Source: Streptomyces sp. NBC_00878
GTDB lineage: Bacteria > Actinomycetota > Actinomycetes > Streptomycetales > Streptomycetaceae
Assembly: GCF_026341515.1 (NCBI RefSeq)
Contig: NZ_JAPEOK010000001.1
Location: 7,936,001-8,000,000, forward strand
Reading direction: 5' to 3'
Length of the DNA: 64,000 nt
The translations under genes were made by a program, and so were the position numbers. Shown here in pieces: positions 49,941 through 58,633 of the stretch. How positions within the stretch are numbered: the first letter of the stretch is position 1; the number at the start of each line of letters is the position of its first letter. The notes under the pieces were generated by a model. That model was not told where the DNA came from and did not search any database. It saw nothing but the letters and a program-made list of their open reading frames with translations.

Positions 49941-52900
49941 ATGTCCTGGCTGTCCCGCTTCAGCCTCGCCCAACGTGCCCTCATCGGCCTGATGTCGATC
50001 ATCGCCCTGGCCTTCGGGGCGATAGCCATCCCGCAGCTCAAGCAACAGCTGCTGCCCACCATCGAATTACCCATGGTGTCGGTCCTGGCGCCGTACCAGG
50101 GCGCGTCCCCCGACGTGGTCGAGAAGCAGGTCGTCGAGCCCCTTGAGGACACCCTCGAAGCAGTCGACGGGATCTCGGGCCTCACCTCCACGGCCAGCGA
50201 GGGCAACGCCCTCGTCATGGTCTCCTTCGACTACGGCAACAACGCCGACCGGATCGTCGCCGACGTCCAGCAGGCCGTGAGCCGCGCCCGTACGCAGCTC
50301 CCGGACACCGTGGACCCGCAGGTCGTCGCCGGCTCCACCGACGACATCCCGACCGTGGTCCTCGCCGTCACCTCCGACAAGGACCAGCAGGCCCTCTCGG
50401 ACCAGCTTGACCGCACGGTCGTGCCCGGGCTGAAGGACATCGACGGCGTCGGCCAGGTCACCGTCGACGGCGTGCGGGACCTGGAGGTCGCGGTCACGCC
50501 CGACGACGCGAAGCTGGCGAAGGCGGGGCTGACCACGGCCGCGCTCGGCCAGGCCCTCCAGGCGGGCGGCGCGACCGTCCCGGCCGGCTCCTTCGACGAG
50601 GACGGCAGCAACCGCACGGTCCAGGTCGGCGGCGGCTTCACCGCGCTGAAGCAGATCGAGGACCTGATGGTCACGGGCGAGGGCGGCAAGAAGCCCGTAC
50701 GCCTCGGTGCCGTCGCCACCGTCGAGGAGAAGCCCGCCCGGACGGAGTCCATCACGCGGACGAACGGCAGGCCCAGCCTCGCGGTCGCCGTCACCATGGA
50801 CCACGACGGCAGCGCGGTCGCGGTCTCCGACGCGGTCCAGGACAAGCTGCCCGGCATGCGCAAGGACCTCGGCTCCGGCGCCACGCTCACGGTCGTCAGC
50901 GACCAGGGCCCGGCCGTCTCCAAGTCCATCAAGGGCCTGACCACCGAAGGCGCGCTCGGTCTGCTCTTCGCGGTCCTGGTCATCCTGGTCTTCCTGGCGT
51001 CGATCCGCTCGACGCTGGTCACCGCGGTCTCCATCCCGCTCTCGGTCGTCCTCGCGCTCATCGTGCTGTGGACCCGCGACGAGTCGCTCAACATCCTGAC
51101 GCTGGGCGCCCTGACCATCGCCATCGGCCGGGTCGTCGACGACTCGATCGTGGTCCTGGAGAACATCAAGCGTCACCTCGGCTACGGCGAGGAGCGCCAG
51201 GAGGCGATCCTCAAGGCCGTACGCGAGGTCGCGGGCGCGGTCACCTCCTCGACGCTCACCACGGTCGCGGTGTTCCTGCCCATCGGTCTGACCGGCGGCA
51301 TGGTCGGCGAGCTCTTCGGCTCGTTCTCCCTGACCGTCACGGCGGCCCTGCTGGCCTCGCTGCTCGTCTCGCTGACGGTCGTACCGGTGCTCTCGTACTG
51401 GTTCCTGCGTGCCCCCAAGGACGTGCGCGGCGTCGACCCGGACGAGGCGCGCCGCAAGGCCGAGGAGAAGGAGGCGCGCAGCCGCCTCCAGCGCTTCTAC
51501 GTTCCCGTCCTGCGCTTCGCCACCCGCCGCCGCCTCACCAGCGTGGCGATCGCGGCGGCCGTCCTCATCGGTACGTTCGGCATGGCGCCCCTGCTGAAGA
51601 CGAACTTCTTCGACCAGGGCGAGCAGGAAATCCTCACGGTCAAGCAGGAGTTGAAGCCCGGCACCAGCCTGGCGGCGACCGACGCCGAGACCAAGAAGAT
51701 CGAGAAGATGCTCGACGGCGTCAAGGGCGTCGAGGACTACCAGGTCACGGTCGGTTCCTCCGGCTTCATGGCCGCGTTCGGCGGGGGCACGGACACCAAC
51801 CAGGCCTCCTACACCGTCAAGGTGGACGGCTCGGCCTCCTTCGACGACGTCCAGGACCGCATCGAGGAGGGGCTCGGCAAGCTCTCCGGGATCGGTACGA
51901 CGACGGTCGCGGCCGGTGACGGCTTCGGCAGCCAGGACCTGAGCGTCGTGGTGAAGGCCGCCGACGCCGACGTACTGCGCAAGGCCTCGGAGGAGGTACG
52001 GGACGCGGTCGCCGGGCTCGACGACGTCACCGACGTGACGAGCGACCTCGCCCAGTCCGTGCCGCGGATCTCGGTCAAGGCCAACGACAAGGCCGCCGCG
52101 GCCGGGTTCAACGACACGACCCTCGGCGCTGCCGTCACCCAGGCGGTGCGCGGCACCACCAGCGGCAAGGCGATCCTGGACGACACCGAGCGCGATGTCG
52201 TCATCAAGTCGGCGAAGCCGGCCGAGACGCTGTCCGAGCTGAGGAACCTCAGCCTCGGGTCCGTGAAGCTCGGCGACATCGCCACGGTCCAGCTGGTCGA
52301 CGGTCCGGTCTCGATGACCCGCATCGACGGCCGGCGCGCGGCCACCATCACGGCGAAGCCGACCGGTGACAACACGGGCGCGGTCAGCTCCGACCTCACG
52401 GCGAAGCTCGACGCGCTCAAGCTGCCGGCCGGTGCCACGGCCGACATCGGCGGTGTCTCGCAGGACCAGGAGGACTCGTTCGCGTCCCTCGGTCTGGCGA
52501 TGCTCGCGGCGATCGCGCTCGTCTTCATGCTGCTGGTCGCGACCTTCCGGTCGCTGATCCAGCCGCTGATCCTGCTCGTCTCGATCCCGTTCGCGGCGAC
52601 GGGTGCCATCGGCCTGCTGGTCGTCACCGGTACGCCGTTGGGTGTGCCGTCGATGATCGGCATGCTGATGCTCATCGGCATCGTCGTGACCAACGCGATC
52701 GTGCTGATCGACCTGATCAACCAGTACCGCAAGCAGGGTTACGGCGTCGTCGAGGCCGTGGTGGAAGGCGGCCGGCACCGGCTCCGCCCGATCCTCATGA
52801 CGGCGCTGGCCACCATCTTCGCCCTGCTGCCCATGGCGCTGGGCGTCACCGGCGAGGGCGGCTTCATCGCCAAGCCGCTGGCGGTGGTGGTGATCGGCGG

Positions 52901-53075
52901 TCTGATCACGTCGACGCTGCTGACCCTGCTCCTGGTGCCGACGCTCTACGCGATGGTCGAACTCCGCAAGGAGCGCCGCGCGAAGAAGAAGGCCGCGAAG
53001 CGGGCGAAGAAGGCCGAGGCCTCCGACTCCGATTCCGATTCCGATTCGGACAAGCCGGAGCCCGTGGGGGTGTAG
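49941..53075 (+). CDS. HAE1-type efflux RND permease
   Basis: 1044 residues with the AcrB layout: N-terminal TM (LAQRALIGLMSIIALAFGAI), two large extracytoplasmic loops and two sets of ~6 TM segments; TM4 proton-relay motif VVDDSIVVLENIKRHLG, and TM regions like IVVTNAIVLIDLINQYRKQG. No membrane-fusion or outer-membrane partner is adjacent, as expected in a Gram-positive; it may work alone or with soluble proteins. The C-terminus is cytosolic and basic, then an Ser-Asp repeat. ATG 49941 chosen (weak AAGAGAGA upstream). Substrate unknown. Confidence 0.9.
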   Translation: MSWLSRFSLAQRALIGLMSIIALAFGAIAIPQLKQQLLPTIELPMVSVLAPYQGASPDVVEKQVVEPLEDTLEAVDGISGLTSTASEGNALVMVSFDYGNNADRIVADVQQAVSRARTQLPDTVDPQVVAGSTDDIPTVVLAVTSDKDQQALSDQLDRTVVPGLKDIDGVGQVTVDGVRDLEVAVTPDDAKLAKAGLTTAALGQALQAGGATVPAGSFDEDGSNRTVQVGGGFTALKQIEDLMVTGEGGKKPVRLGAVATVEEKPARTESITRTNGRPSLAVAVTMDHDGSAVAVSDAVQDKLPGMRKDLGSGATLTVVSDQGPAVSKSIKGLTTEGALGLLFAVLVILVFLASIRSTLVTAVSIPLSVVLALIVLWTRDESLNILTLGALTIAIGRVVDDSIVVLENIKRHLGYGEERQEAILKAVREVAGAVTSSTLTTVAVFLPIGLTGGMVGELFGSFSLTVTAALLASLLVSLTVVPVLSYWFLRAPKDVRGVDPDEARRKAEEKEARSRLQRFYVPVLRFATRRRLTSVAIAAAVLIGTFGMAPLLKTNFFDQGEQEILTVKQELKPGTSLAATDAETKKIEKMLDGVKGVEDYQVTVGSSGFMAAFGGGTDTNQASYTVKVDGSASFDDVQDRIEEGLGKLSGIGTTTVAAGDGFGSQDLSVVVKAADADVLRKASEEVRDAVAGLDDVTDVTSDLAQSVPRISVKANDKAAAAGFNDTTLGAAVTQAVRGTTSGKAILDDTERDVVIKSAKPAETLSELRNLSLGSVKLGDIATVQLVDGPVSMTRIDGRRAATITAKPTGDNTGAVSSDLTAKLDALKLPAGATADIGGVSQDQEDSFASLGLAMLAAIALVFMLLVATFRSLIQPLILLVSIPFAATGAIGLLVVTGTPLGVPSMIGMLMLIGIVVTNAIVLIDLINQYRKQGYGVVEAVVEGGRHRLRPILMTALATIFALLPMALGVTGEGGFIAKPLAVVVIGGLITSTLLTLLLVPTLYAMVELRKERRAKKKAAKRAKKAEASDSDSDSDSDKPEPVGV

Positions 53076-53109
53076 GTGGGGCGGGGGCTCCGCCCCCGAA
53101 CCCCCGTTG

Positions 53110-53284
53110 CGCAGTTCCCCGCGCCCCCAATTGGGGGCGCGGGGAACTGCGCAGTCTTTTAGGGGCGCGGGGCTGTATCGATATGCTGCTCCACCGCGAT
53201 GGGGGTCCCCCCGCTCGAGCGAAGCCGAGAGTGGGGGAGAAGCCGAGAGTGGGGGAGCGACCAGCCACGACGAACCCGCAGACG
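53110..53284. repeat. Intergenic palindromic repeat family 1, copy J, with nested element
   Basis: Follows a small family-2 piece at 53078-53106. GCGCAGTTCCCCGCGCCCC / GGGGGCGCGGGGAACTGCGC form a perfect local palindrome; the nested GGGGGTCCCCCCGCTCGAGC block and GCGACCAGCCACGACG follow. Between convergent RND permease and nadA. Confidence 0.85.
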
Positions 53285-53308
53285 AAGCCCAGCCCTTCCG
53301 GCGGAGCC

Positions 53309-54493
53309 CTACGGCAGCGCCAGCATCCGCTCAAGCGCCAGTCTCGCGAACTGCTCCGTCTCCCGGTCCACCTCGATGCGGTTGACGAGGTTGCCCTCGG
53401 CCAGGGACTCCAGGGTCCAGACCAGGTGGGGGAGGTCGATGCGGTTCATGGTCGAGCAGAAGCAGACCGTCTTGTCGAGGAAGACGACCTCCTTGTCCTC
53501 GCTCGCGAAACGGTTCGCCAGCCGCCGTACAAGGTTCAGCTCCGTGCCGATCGCCCACTTGGAACCGGCCGGAGCCGCCTCCAGGGCCTTGATGATGTAC
53601 TCCGTGGAACCCACGTGGTCCGCCGCCTCGACGACCTCGTGCTTGCACTCGGGGTGCACCAGGACGTTGACACCGGGGATCCGGGCGCGCACGTCGTTGA
53701 CCGAGTCGAGCGAGAAGCGGCCGTGCACCGAGCAGTGGCCCCGCCACAGGATCATCTTGGCGTCCCGGAGCTGCTCGGCCGTGAGCCCGCCGTTCGGCTT
53801 GTGGGGGTTGTAGAGGACGCAGTCCTCCAGCGTCATCCCCATGTCACGGACCGCGGTGTTGCGCCCGAGGTGCTGGTCGGGGAGGAACAGCACCTTCGAC
53901 CCCTGCTCGAAGGCCCACTCCAGGGCCCGCTGAGCATTCGACGACGTGCAGATCGTGCCTCCGTGCTTGCCCGTGAACGCCTTGATGTCCGCGGACGAGT
54001 TCATGTACGAGACGGGCACGACCTGCTCGGCTATCCCGGCCTCGGTCAGCACGTCCCAGCACTCGGCGACCTGCTCGGCGGTGGCCATGTCGGCCATCGA
54101 GCAGCCGGCGGCCAGGTCGGGCAGGACCACCTTCTGGTCGTCGGAGGTCAGGATGTCCGCCGACTCGGCCATGAAGTGCACACCGCAGAACACGATGTAC
54201 TCGGCCTCGGGACGCGCGGCGGCGTCCTTGGCGAGCTTGAAGGAGTCCCCCGTGACATCCGCGAACTGGATGACCTCGTCGCGCTGGTAGTGGTGGCCGA
54301 GCACGAAGACCTTGTCCCCGAGCTTCTCCTTGGCCGCGCGGGCGCGCTCGACCAGGTCCGGGTCGGACGGCGAGGGCAGGTCACCGGGACAGTCGACGCC
54401 GCGCTCGCTCCTCGGGTCGGCCTCACGGCCGAGGAGCAGCAGGGCGAGGGGCGTCGGCTGTACGTCGAGTTCCTGGGTCTGGGCGGTGGTCAC
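53309..54493 (-). CDS. nadA: Quinolinate synthase
   Basis: 4Fe-4S enzyme condensing iminoaspartate with DHAP to quinolinate in NAD synthesis. 394 residues: VFVLGHHYQRDEVIQFAD, FCGVHFMAESADIL, NSSADIKAFTGKHGGTIC, PDQHLGRN, VHPECKHEV and VCFCSTMNR; cysteines in FCGVH, PEC and the C-terminal FCSTM region are candidate cluster ligands. GTG 54493 follows AAAGGG. No nadB/nadC is adjacent in the window. Divergent from the A-type Fe-S carrier gene. Confidence 0.95.
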   Translation of the reverse strand: MTTAQTQELDVQPTPLALLLLGREADPRSERGVDCPGDLPSPSDPDLVERARAAKEKLGDKVFVLGHHYQRDEVIQFADVTGDSFKLAKDAAARPEAEYIVFCGVHFMAESADILTSDDQKVVLPDLAAGCSMADMATAEQVAECWDVLTEAGIAEQVVPVSYMNSSADIKAFTGKHGGTICTSSNAQRALEWAFEQGSKVLFLPDQHLGRNTAVRDMGMTLEDCVLYNPHKPNGGLTAEQLRDAKMILWRGHCSVHGRFSLDSVNDVRARIPGVNVLVHPECKHEVVEAADHVGSTEYIIKALEAAPAGSKWAIGTELNLVRRLANRFASEDKEVVFLDKTVCFCSTMNRIDLPHLVWTLESLAEGNLVNRIEVDRETEQFARLALERMLALP

Positions 54494-54574
54494 GACACGC
54501 ACCCTTTCTGTTCTGCGGCCCGCTTGGATCGACCGGCTGGAACGATCAAGCAGAACAAGCCTTTTCGTCGAAAT

Positions 54575-54626
54575 GACGTTATCTATCATAACCGCTTCAT
54601 GTCAGTTTGACGACGGCCATAACGTC
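54575..54626. promoter_or_regulatory. Inverted repeats in the nadA / Fe-S carrier divergent gap
   Basis: GACGTTAT (54575-54582) and ATAACGTC (54619-54626) are inverted repeats; between them is a smaller palindrome GTCAGTTTGAC (54601-54611) and, on the minus strand, TTATGATAGAT as a -10-like sequence for nadA. The rest of the 326-bp gap shows nothing further that I can name. Confidence 0.45.
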
Positions 54627-54819
54627 TATGTGACGTGAATCCCGTGGGGTGGCCGGTGGGGTTGGCCGGGCAGTTGTCCACAGGACGTTTTCCGGTTCCA
54701 ACCGGGTGTGCGAGCATGAAGAGAGAAGCCAAGACACACGCTCGGCCCGGAATGAATCCGCGGCCCCGCCGGTTGCAACCGTCGGCAAGCAGTCTCCGTA
54801 CAACCCGGGAGAGAAGCAG

Positions 54820-55176
54820 ATGTCCGTATCGGACGAGACCACCACCGTGAGCGACGGCATCCTCCTGTCGGACGCCGCCGCGGCCAAGGTCCAGGGCCTG
54901 CTGGAGCAGGAAGGCCGCGACGACCTGGCGCTGCGCGTCGCCGTTCAGCCCGGCGGCTGCTCCGGCCTGCGGTACCAGCTCTTCTTCGACGAGCGCTCCC
55001 TCGACGGCGATGTCGTCAAGGAGTTCGGCAGCGTGAAGGTCGTCACCGACCGCATGAGCGCTCCGTACCTGGGCGGAGCCTCCATCGACTTCGTGGACAC
55101 CATCGAGAAGCAGGGCTTCACGATCGACAACCCGAACGCGACGGGTTCCTGCGCCTGCGGCGACTCGTTCAGCTAA
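54820..55176 (+). CDS. A-type iron-sulfur cluster carrier (ErpA/HesB-like)
   Basis: 118 residues of the HesB/IscA fold: AAAAKVQGLLEQEGRDDLAL, VQPGGCSGLRYQLFFDE (first ligand Cys), and the C-terminal GSCACGDSF with CxC. Passes Fe-S clusters to target enzymes; nadA, its divergent neighbour, is a plausible client. ATG 54820 follows GGAGAG. Confidence 0.92.
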   Translation: MSVSDETTTVSDGILLSDAAAAKVQGLLEQEGRDDLALRVAVQPGGCSGLRYQLFFDERSLDGDVVKEFGSVKVVTDRMSAPYLGGASIDFVDTIEKQGFTIDNPNATGSCACGDSFS

Positions 55177-55231
55177 GCCCCGCTGCTTGCGGTTGACCGA
55201 TGACGGCCGGGTCCGTCGTCCCGAACGACAC

Positions 55232-55270
55232 CGAAAGGCGGCGCCCCCTCCAACAGGGCGCCGCCTTTCG
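55232..55270 (+). terminator. Terminator of the Fe-S carrier gene
   Basis: Perfect 15-bp stem CGAAAGGCGGCGCCC / GGGCGCCGCCTTTCG with a 9-nt loop, about 55 bp after the stop. Confidence 0.85.
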
Positions 55271-55363
55271 CGTACCGGTGGGTGCGCGTCCTCCGCGTAC
55301 CGACAACCCGTGGCCGGGTGTGTCCTCGGCCACCTGGCCCCGGTGGTTACCTGGCCTCGGTGG

Positions 55364-56926
55364 TCATTGGGCCCCGGTCGCGTCCGGCAGGTCCTTCTCC
55401 AGCGGTACCGCCTTGCCGCCCGAGTCGACGATCTTCCGGTCCCCGAGCGGTTCCTTGAGCTCGACCTTCTCGTGGAAGACCTTGGCGATCAGGATGCAGA
55501 CCTGGTCCTTCTTCGACGTCTCGGTCACCCGGACCGTCACCTTGCCGCCGGACTCCGCCGCCGAGGCCTTGTAGTCACTGCACACCCCGCCCGTGAACCG
55601 CACGGTCAGCTTCTTGCCGTCCGCGCTGTAGCCCTCGACGCGGACGTCCTGGGTCACGGTCTCCGGCGCCCCCGTCGTGCCGCCACCGGGCTCGCTCGTC
55701 CGCGGGCTCGGAGCCACCGTCGGGTCGTCGCTCGGGCTGCCGCCCGGAGGCTTCGGCGCGGTCAGATACCGCGGGTCGACCGCGGGATGCGTGACGGTGA
55801 AGCTGTCGCCCGCCCCCGAGGGCCGTACCTCGAAGAGCCACGACGGCACCAGCGCCTGCCGCCCGTCCACGAAGTGCGTGGCCAGACCGAACAAGGCGTC
55901 CTCGACGACGACCGGCGCGGGCTTCGGCGCCACGGTCGACGTCTCGCAGGGCTTCTCGTCCTTGTCCTTCAGCGGTACGGGACTCGCGCAGCCGCCGACG
56001 CCCACCCGCCCGCTGCCCGTCCCGGAGCCGTTCAGCAGGGCGAGCGTCTTCTCGGCACTGATGACGGGGTACGTGTCCCCCTTCACCGGTGTCTTCAACT
56101 GGCCGCTGCCGCCGACCACTTGGCCGTCCGGGCCGATCTGCAGGCCGGTCGACCAGCCGTACGTCGGCAGCCCGCCCACCTTCGGGTCCGCGTTCACCAC
56201 GCGTACGGCGTCCATGAGCTGGCTCGCGTCGAGCTTGGCGTCGTCCTGGCCGACCGTCTTGAGCACGGGCGCGGCGGCCTTCTTGGCCGCGTCCACGCTC
56301 ACCGGTTCGACCTCGGAGTCCTTGGCGCTCCCCGTCTCGGTCCCGGTCCCGCTCGCGCACACCGTGGCGCTCTTGCAGTTGTCGGTGCCGGGCACGAAGC
56401 GGCTGAACGTCCAGGTGCCGGGCGCCTTCTTGGTCACCCGCAGGCCCGGCCCGGAACCGTCCTTCGTGGCTCCGACGATCCAGGCCTCGCCCTCCGCCTT
56501 CGGTGTGCCCTCCACCTCCAGGGCCTTGGCCAGCTTCGCCACCTCGGCCGCGGTGACCTCGCCCTTCGCGCGGTGGACGGCCGCGGAGGAGGGGCCGTCG
56601 GGGAGTTCGCCCTCGGCACGGTAGGTCACGCCGCTCGGGTCGGGCTCGCCGGGCGCGATGCCGGGCGTACCGTCGGTGCCGTTCCCGCCACCCTTGGTGT
56701 ATCCGTCCAGGGCGAGCGGCGGCGGAGTACCGTCACCGCCCGGCGTCCCGGAGCCGTCCTTGCCTCCACCGCCGTGGGACGCGGTGGTGGCGAAGAACGC
56801 CCCGCCGCCCCCGACGAGCAGCACGGCGGCCGCGACCGAGGCGACGACCACCGGCGAATGCCGCCCGCGCGGCTTGTCCTCGTCGGCGGCTCCGGCCGCG
56901 TCGTTGTCGGGTCGCTCGGTGTCCAC
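55364..56926 (-). CDS. Membrane-anchored secreted protein of unknown function
   Basis: 520 residues. Cytosolic N-terminus (VDTERPDNDAAGAADEDKPR), one transmembrane anchor (SPVVVASVAAAVLLVGGGGAFF, about 25-46), Gly-rich spacer, then a large exported region with paired cysteines (DNCKSATVCA, GGCASPV...KPCETS, VCSDY...QVCILIA) that probably form disulfides. Features such as VRVVNADPKVGG and VPSWLFEVRPSG recall Streptomyces cell-surface proteins, but I do not recognise a named domain. GTG 56926 follows AAGGAG. Confidence 0.75.
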   Translation of the reverse strand: MDTERPDNDAAGAADEDKPRGRHSPVVVASVAAAVLLVGGGGAFFATTASHGGGGKDGSGTPGGDGTPPPLALDGYTKGGGNGTDGTPGIAPGEPDPSGVTYRAEGELPDGPSSAAVHRAKGEVTAAEVAKLAKALEVEGTPKAEGEAWIVGATKDGSGPGLRVTKKAPGTWTFSRFVPGTDNCKSATVCASGTGTETGSAKDSEVEPVSVDAAKKAAAPVLKTVGQDDAKLDASQLMDAVRVVNADPKVGGLPTYGWSTGLQIGPDGQVVGGSGQLKTPVKGDTYPVISAEKTLALLNGSGTGSGRVGVGGCASPVPLKDKDEKPCETSTVAPKPAPVVVEDALFGLATHFVDGRQALVPSWLFEVRPSGAGDSFTVTHPAVDPRYLTAPKPPGGSPSDDPTVAPSPRTSEPGGGTTGAPETVTQDVRVEGYSADGKKLTVRFTGGVCSDYKASAAESGGKVTVRVTETSKKDQVCILIAKVFHEKVELKEPLGDRKIVDSGGKAVPLEKDLPDATGAQ

Positions 56927-57080
56927 CGCATCGCTCCTTCTGCCGCACCGCTGTCCCCTCAGCCCCGCCCCGGACCGGGCCGGGGCGCAGAGGGTCGTAT
57001 CCTGCCTCCCCTTTACGGGGGACAGCGATGGGACGCGGCGGGGGAGCGCACGGTTCCCTCCGGGGGGAGCGGGCTGAAAT

Positions 57081-57165
57081 CCGCGGGCCGTCCGTGGCTG
57101 GTCGCGCCCGCGATGGGGGAGGAGCCGCACAATGTCAGAGCCCCACGCTCCTTCGGGGGCGCGAA
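57081..57165. repeat. Intergenic palindromic repeat family 1, copy K, with apparent scar of the nested element
   Basis: GGCTGGTCGCGCCCGCGATG directly followed by GGGGGAGGAGCCGCAC, i.e. the outer words of the nested element remain but its middle is missing. Lies between the start of the 520-residue protein and the stop of the 69-residue protein. Confidence 0.75.
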
Positions 57166-57375
57166 CTAGTCGCCGTAGTCCGACATCGCGTCCAGGAGGC
57201 GGGCGGACGCCGGCGGCACCGTCACGCCGTGGATGAGCGACGGGGAGATGGGGAGGGCGGTGATCCTGGCGGGAGCCGACCAGTGCGGAACCATGCGCGC
57301 GCAGTCGCCCCGCAACTCCGCGAGACCGCCTTCGAGGTCGAGCGACGGGCCGCCATGGATCTTGAGATTCGTCAT
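57166..57375 (-). CDS. Small protein of unknown function
   Basis: 69 residues: MTNLKIHGGPSLDLEGGLAE, ARITALPISPSLIHGVTVPP, ending LLDAMSDYGD. Good Streptomyces codon use and an ATG placed in a gap divergent from the adenosine kinase gene. No domain or signal recognised; it looks soluble. Confidence 0.65.
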   Translation of the reverse strand: MTNLKIHGGPSLDLEGGLAELRGDCARMVPHWSAPARITALPISPSLIHGVTVPPASARLLDAMSDYGD

Positions 57376-57508
57376 AACGGAACCGTAGGCACCGGATGCC
57401 CTACGAAAAAAGCCCTACTATTGGGTAGTTTTGGCTGCTTCGAAGTAACGGGGTCGAACCGATAGCGTTAGATGTCAATCCCCCTCCTCGCAGGAGCGTG
57501 TCCTAGCC

Positions 57509-58483
57509 GTGCGTATCGCAGTCTCGGGCTCCATCGCCACCGATCACCTCATGACCTTCCCCGGCCGCTTCGCCGACCAGCTGGTCGCGGATCAGCTGCA
57601 CACGGTCTCCCTCTCCTTCCTCGTCGACAACCTGGACGTACGCCGGGGAGGTGTGGGAGCGAACATCGCCTTCGGCATGGGCCAGCTCGGCTCCTCGCCC
57701 ATCCTGGTCGGGGCGGCGGGCTCCGACTTCGACGAGTACCGGGCCTGGCTGGACCGGCACGGCGTCGACACCGCGTCCGTACGGATCTCCGAGGTGCTGC
57801 ACACCGCGCGCTTCGTCTGCACCACGGACGCCGACCACAACCAGATCGGCTCCTTCTATACCGGCGCCATGAGCGAGGCCCGCCTCATCGAGCTCAAGGC
57901 CGTCGCCGACCGTGTGGGCGGACTCGACCTGGTCCTGATCGGCGCGGACGACCCCGAGGGGATGCTCCGGCACACCGAGGAGTGCCGGACCCGCTCGATC
58001 CCCTTCGCCGCCGACTTCTCCCAGCAGATCGCGCGCATGAACGGCGACGAGATCCGTCTGCTCCTCGACGGGGCGACGTACCTCTTCTCGAACGAGTACG
58101 AGAAGGGGCTCATCGAGTCCAAGACCGGCTGGAGCGATGCGGAGATCCTCGCCAAGGTCGGGCACCGGGTGACGACCCTCGGGGCTCGCGGGGTGCGGAT
58201 CGAGAGTGTGGACGGGGATCCGATCGAGGTCGGTGTGCCGGAGGAGACGGCGAAGGTCGACCCCACCGGGGTCGGGGACGCCTTCCGGGCGGGCTTCCTG
58301 TCGGGACTGGCCTGGGGGGTCTCGCACGAGCGGGCCGCACAGGTCGGGTGCATGCTCGCGACGCTCGTCATCGAGACGAAGGGCACGCAGGAGTACCAGT
58401 TGAAGCGGTCGCACTTCTTGGACCGGTTCACGAAGGCGTACGGGCATGACGCCGCGACGGAGGTCCAAGGGCACCTGGCTTAG
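57509..58483 (+). CDS. PfkB-family kinase, likely adenosine kinase
   Basis: 324 residues, closely similar along the length to mycobacterial AdoK: IAVSGSIATDHLMTFPGRF, GGVGANIAFGMGQLG, FYTGAMSEARLIELK, FAADFSQQIARM, and the PfkB C-terminal signature DPTGVGDAFRAGFLSG with catalytic D257. Phosphorylates adenosine to AMP in purine salvage; related sugar kinases are less likely. GTG 57509 with GGAG upstream. Confidence 0.82.
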   Translation: MRIAVSGSIATDHLMTFPGRFADQLVADQLHTVSLSFLVDNLDVRRGGVGANIAFGMGQLGSSPILVGAAGSDFDEYRAWLDRHGVDTASVRISEVLHTARFVCTTDADHNQIGSFYTGAMSEARLIELKAVADRVGGLDLVLIGADDPEGMLRHTEECRTRSIPFAADFSQQIARMNGDEIRLLLDGATYLFSNEYEKGLIESKTGWSDAEILAKVGHRVTTLGARGVRIESVDGDPIEVGVPEETAKVDPTGVGDAFRAGFLSGLAWGVSHERAAQVGCMLATLVIETKGTQEYQLKRSHFLDRFTKAYGHDAATEVQGHLA

Positions 58484-58526
58484 TGCTGGTGCCCTTTCGA
58501 CCGGGGCGCTTCGGTTCGTTTGTGTC

Positions 58527-58606
58527 CGCGGGTGCGTGGGGGCTGGTCGCGCCCACGCGGCCGAGCCGCACATGGATGCAGCCCCGCGCCCCTAAAAGCA
58601 AGGGGT
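58527..58606. repeat. Intergenic palindromic repeat family 1, copy L
   Basis: GTGGGGGCTGGTCGCGCCCA, CGGCCGAGCCGCACATGG and GCCCCGCGCCCCTAAAAGC. No nested element. It is followed by a 19-bp direct duplication (58600-58618 and 58619-58637) that runs into the stop codon of the next gene. Between convergent genes. Confidence 0.8.
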
Positions 58607-58633
58607 GCACCCTCTTACAAGGGGTGCACCCCC

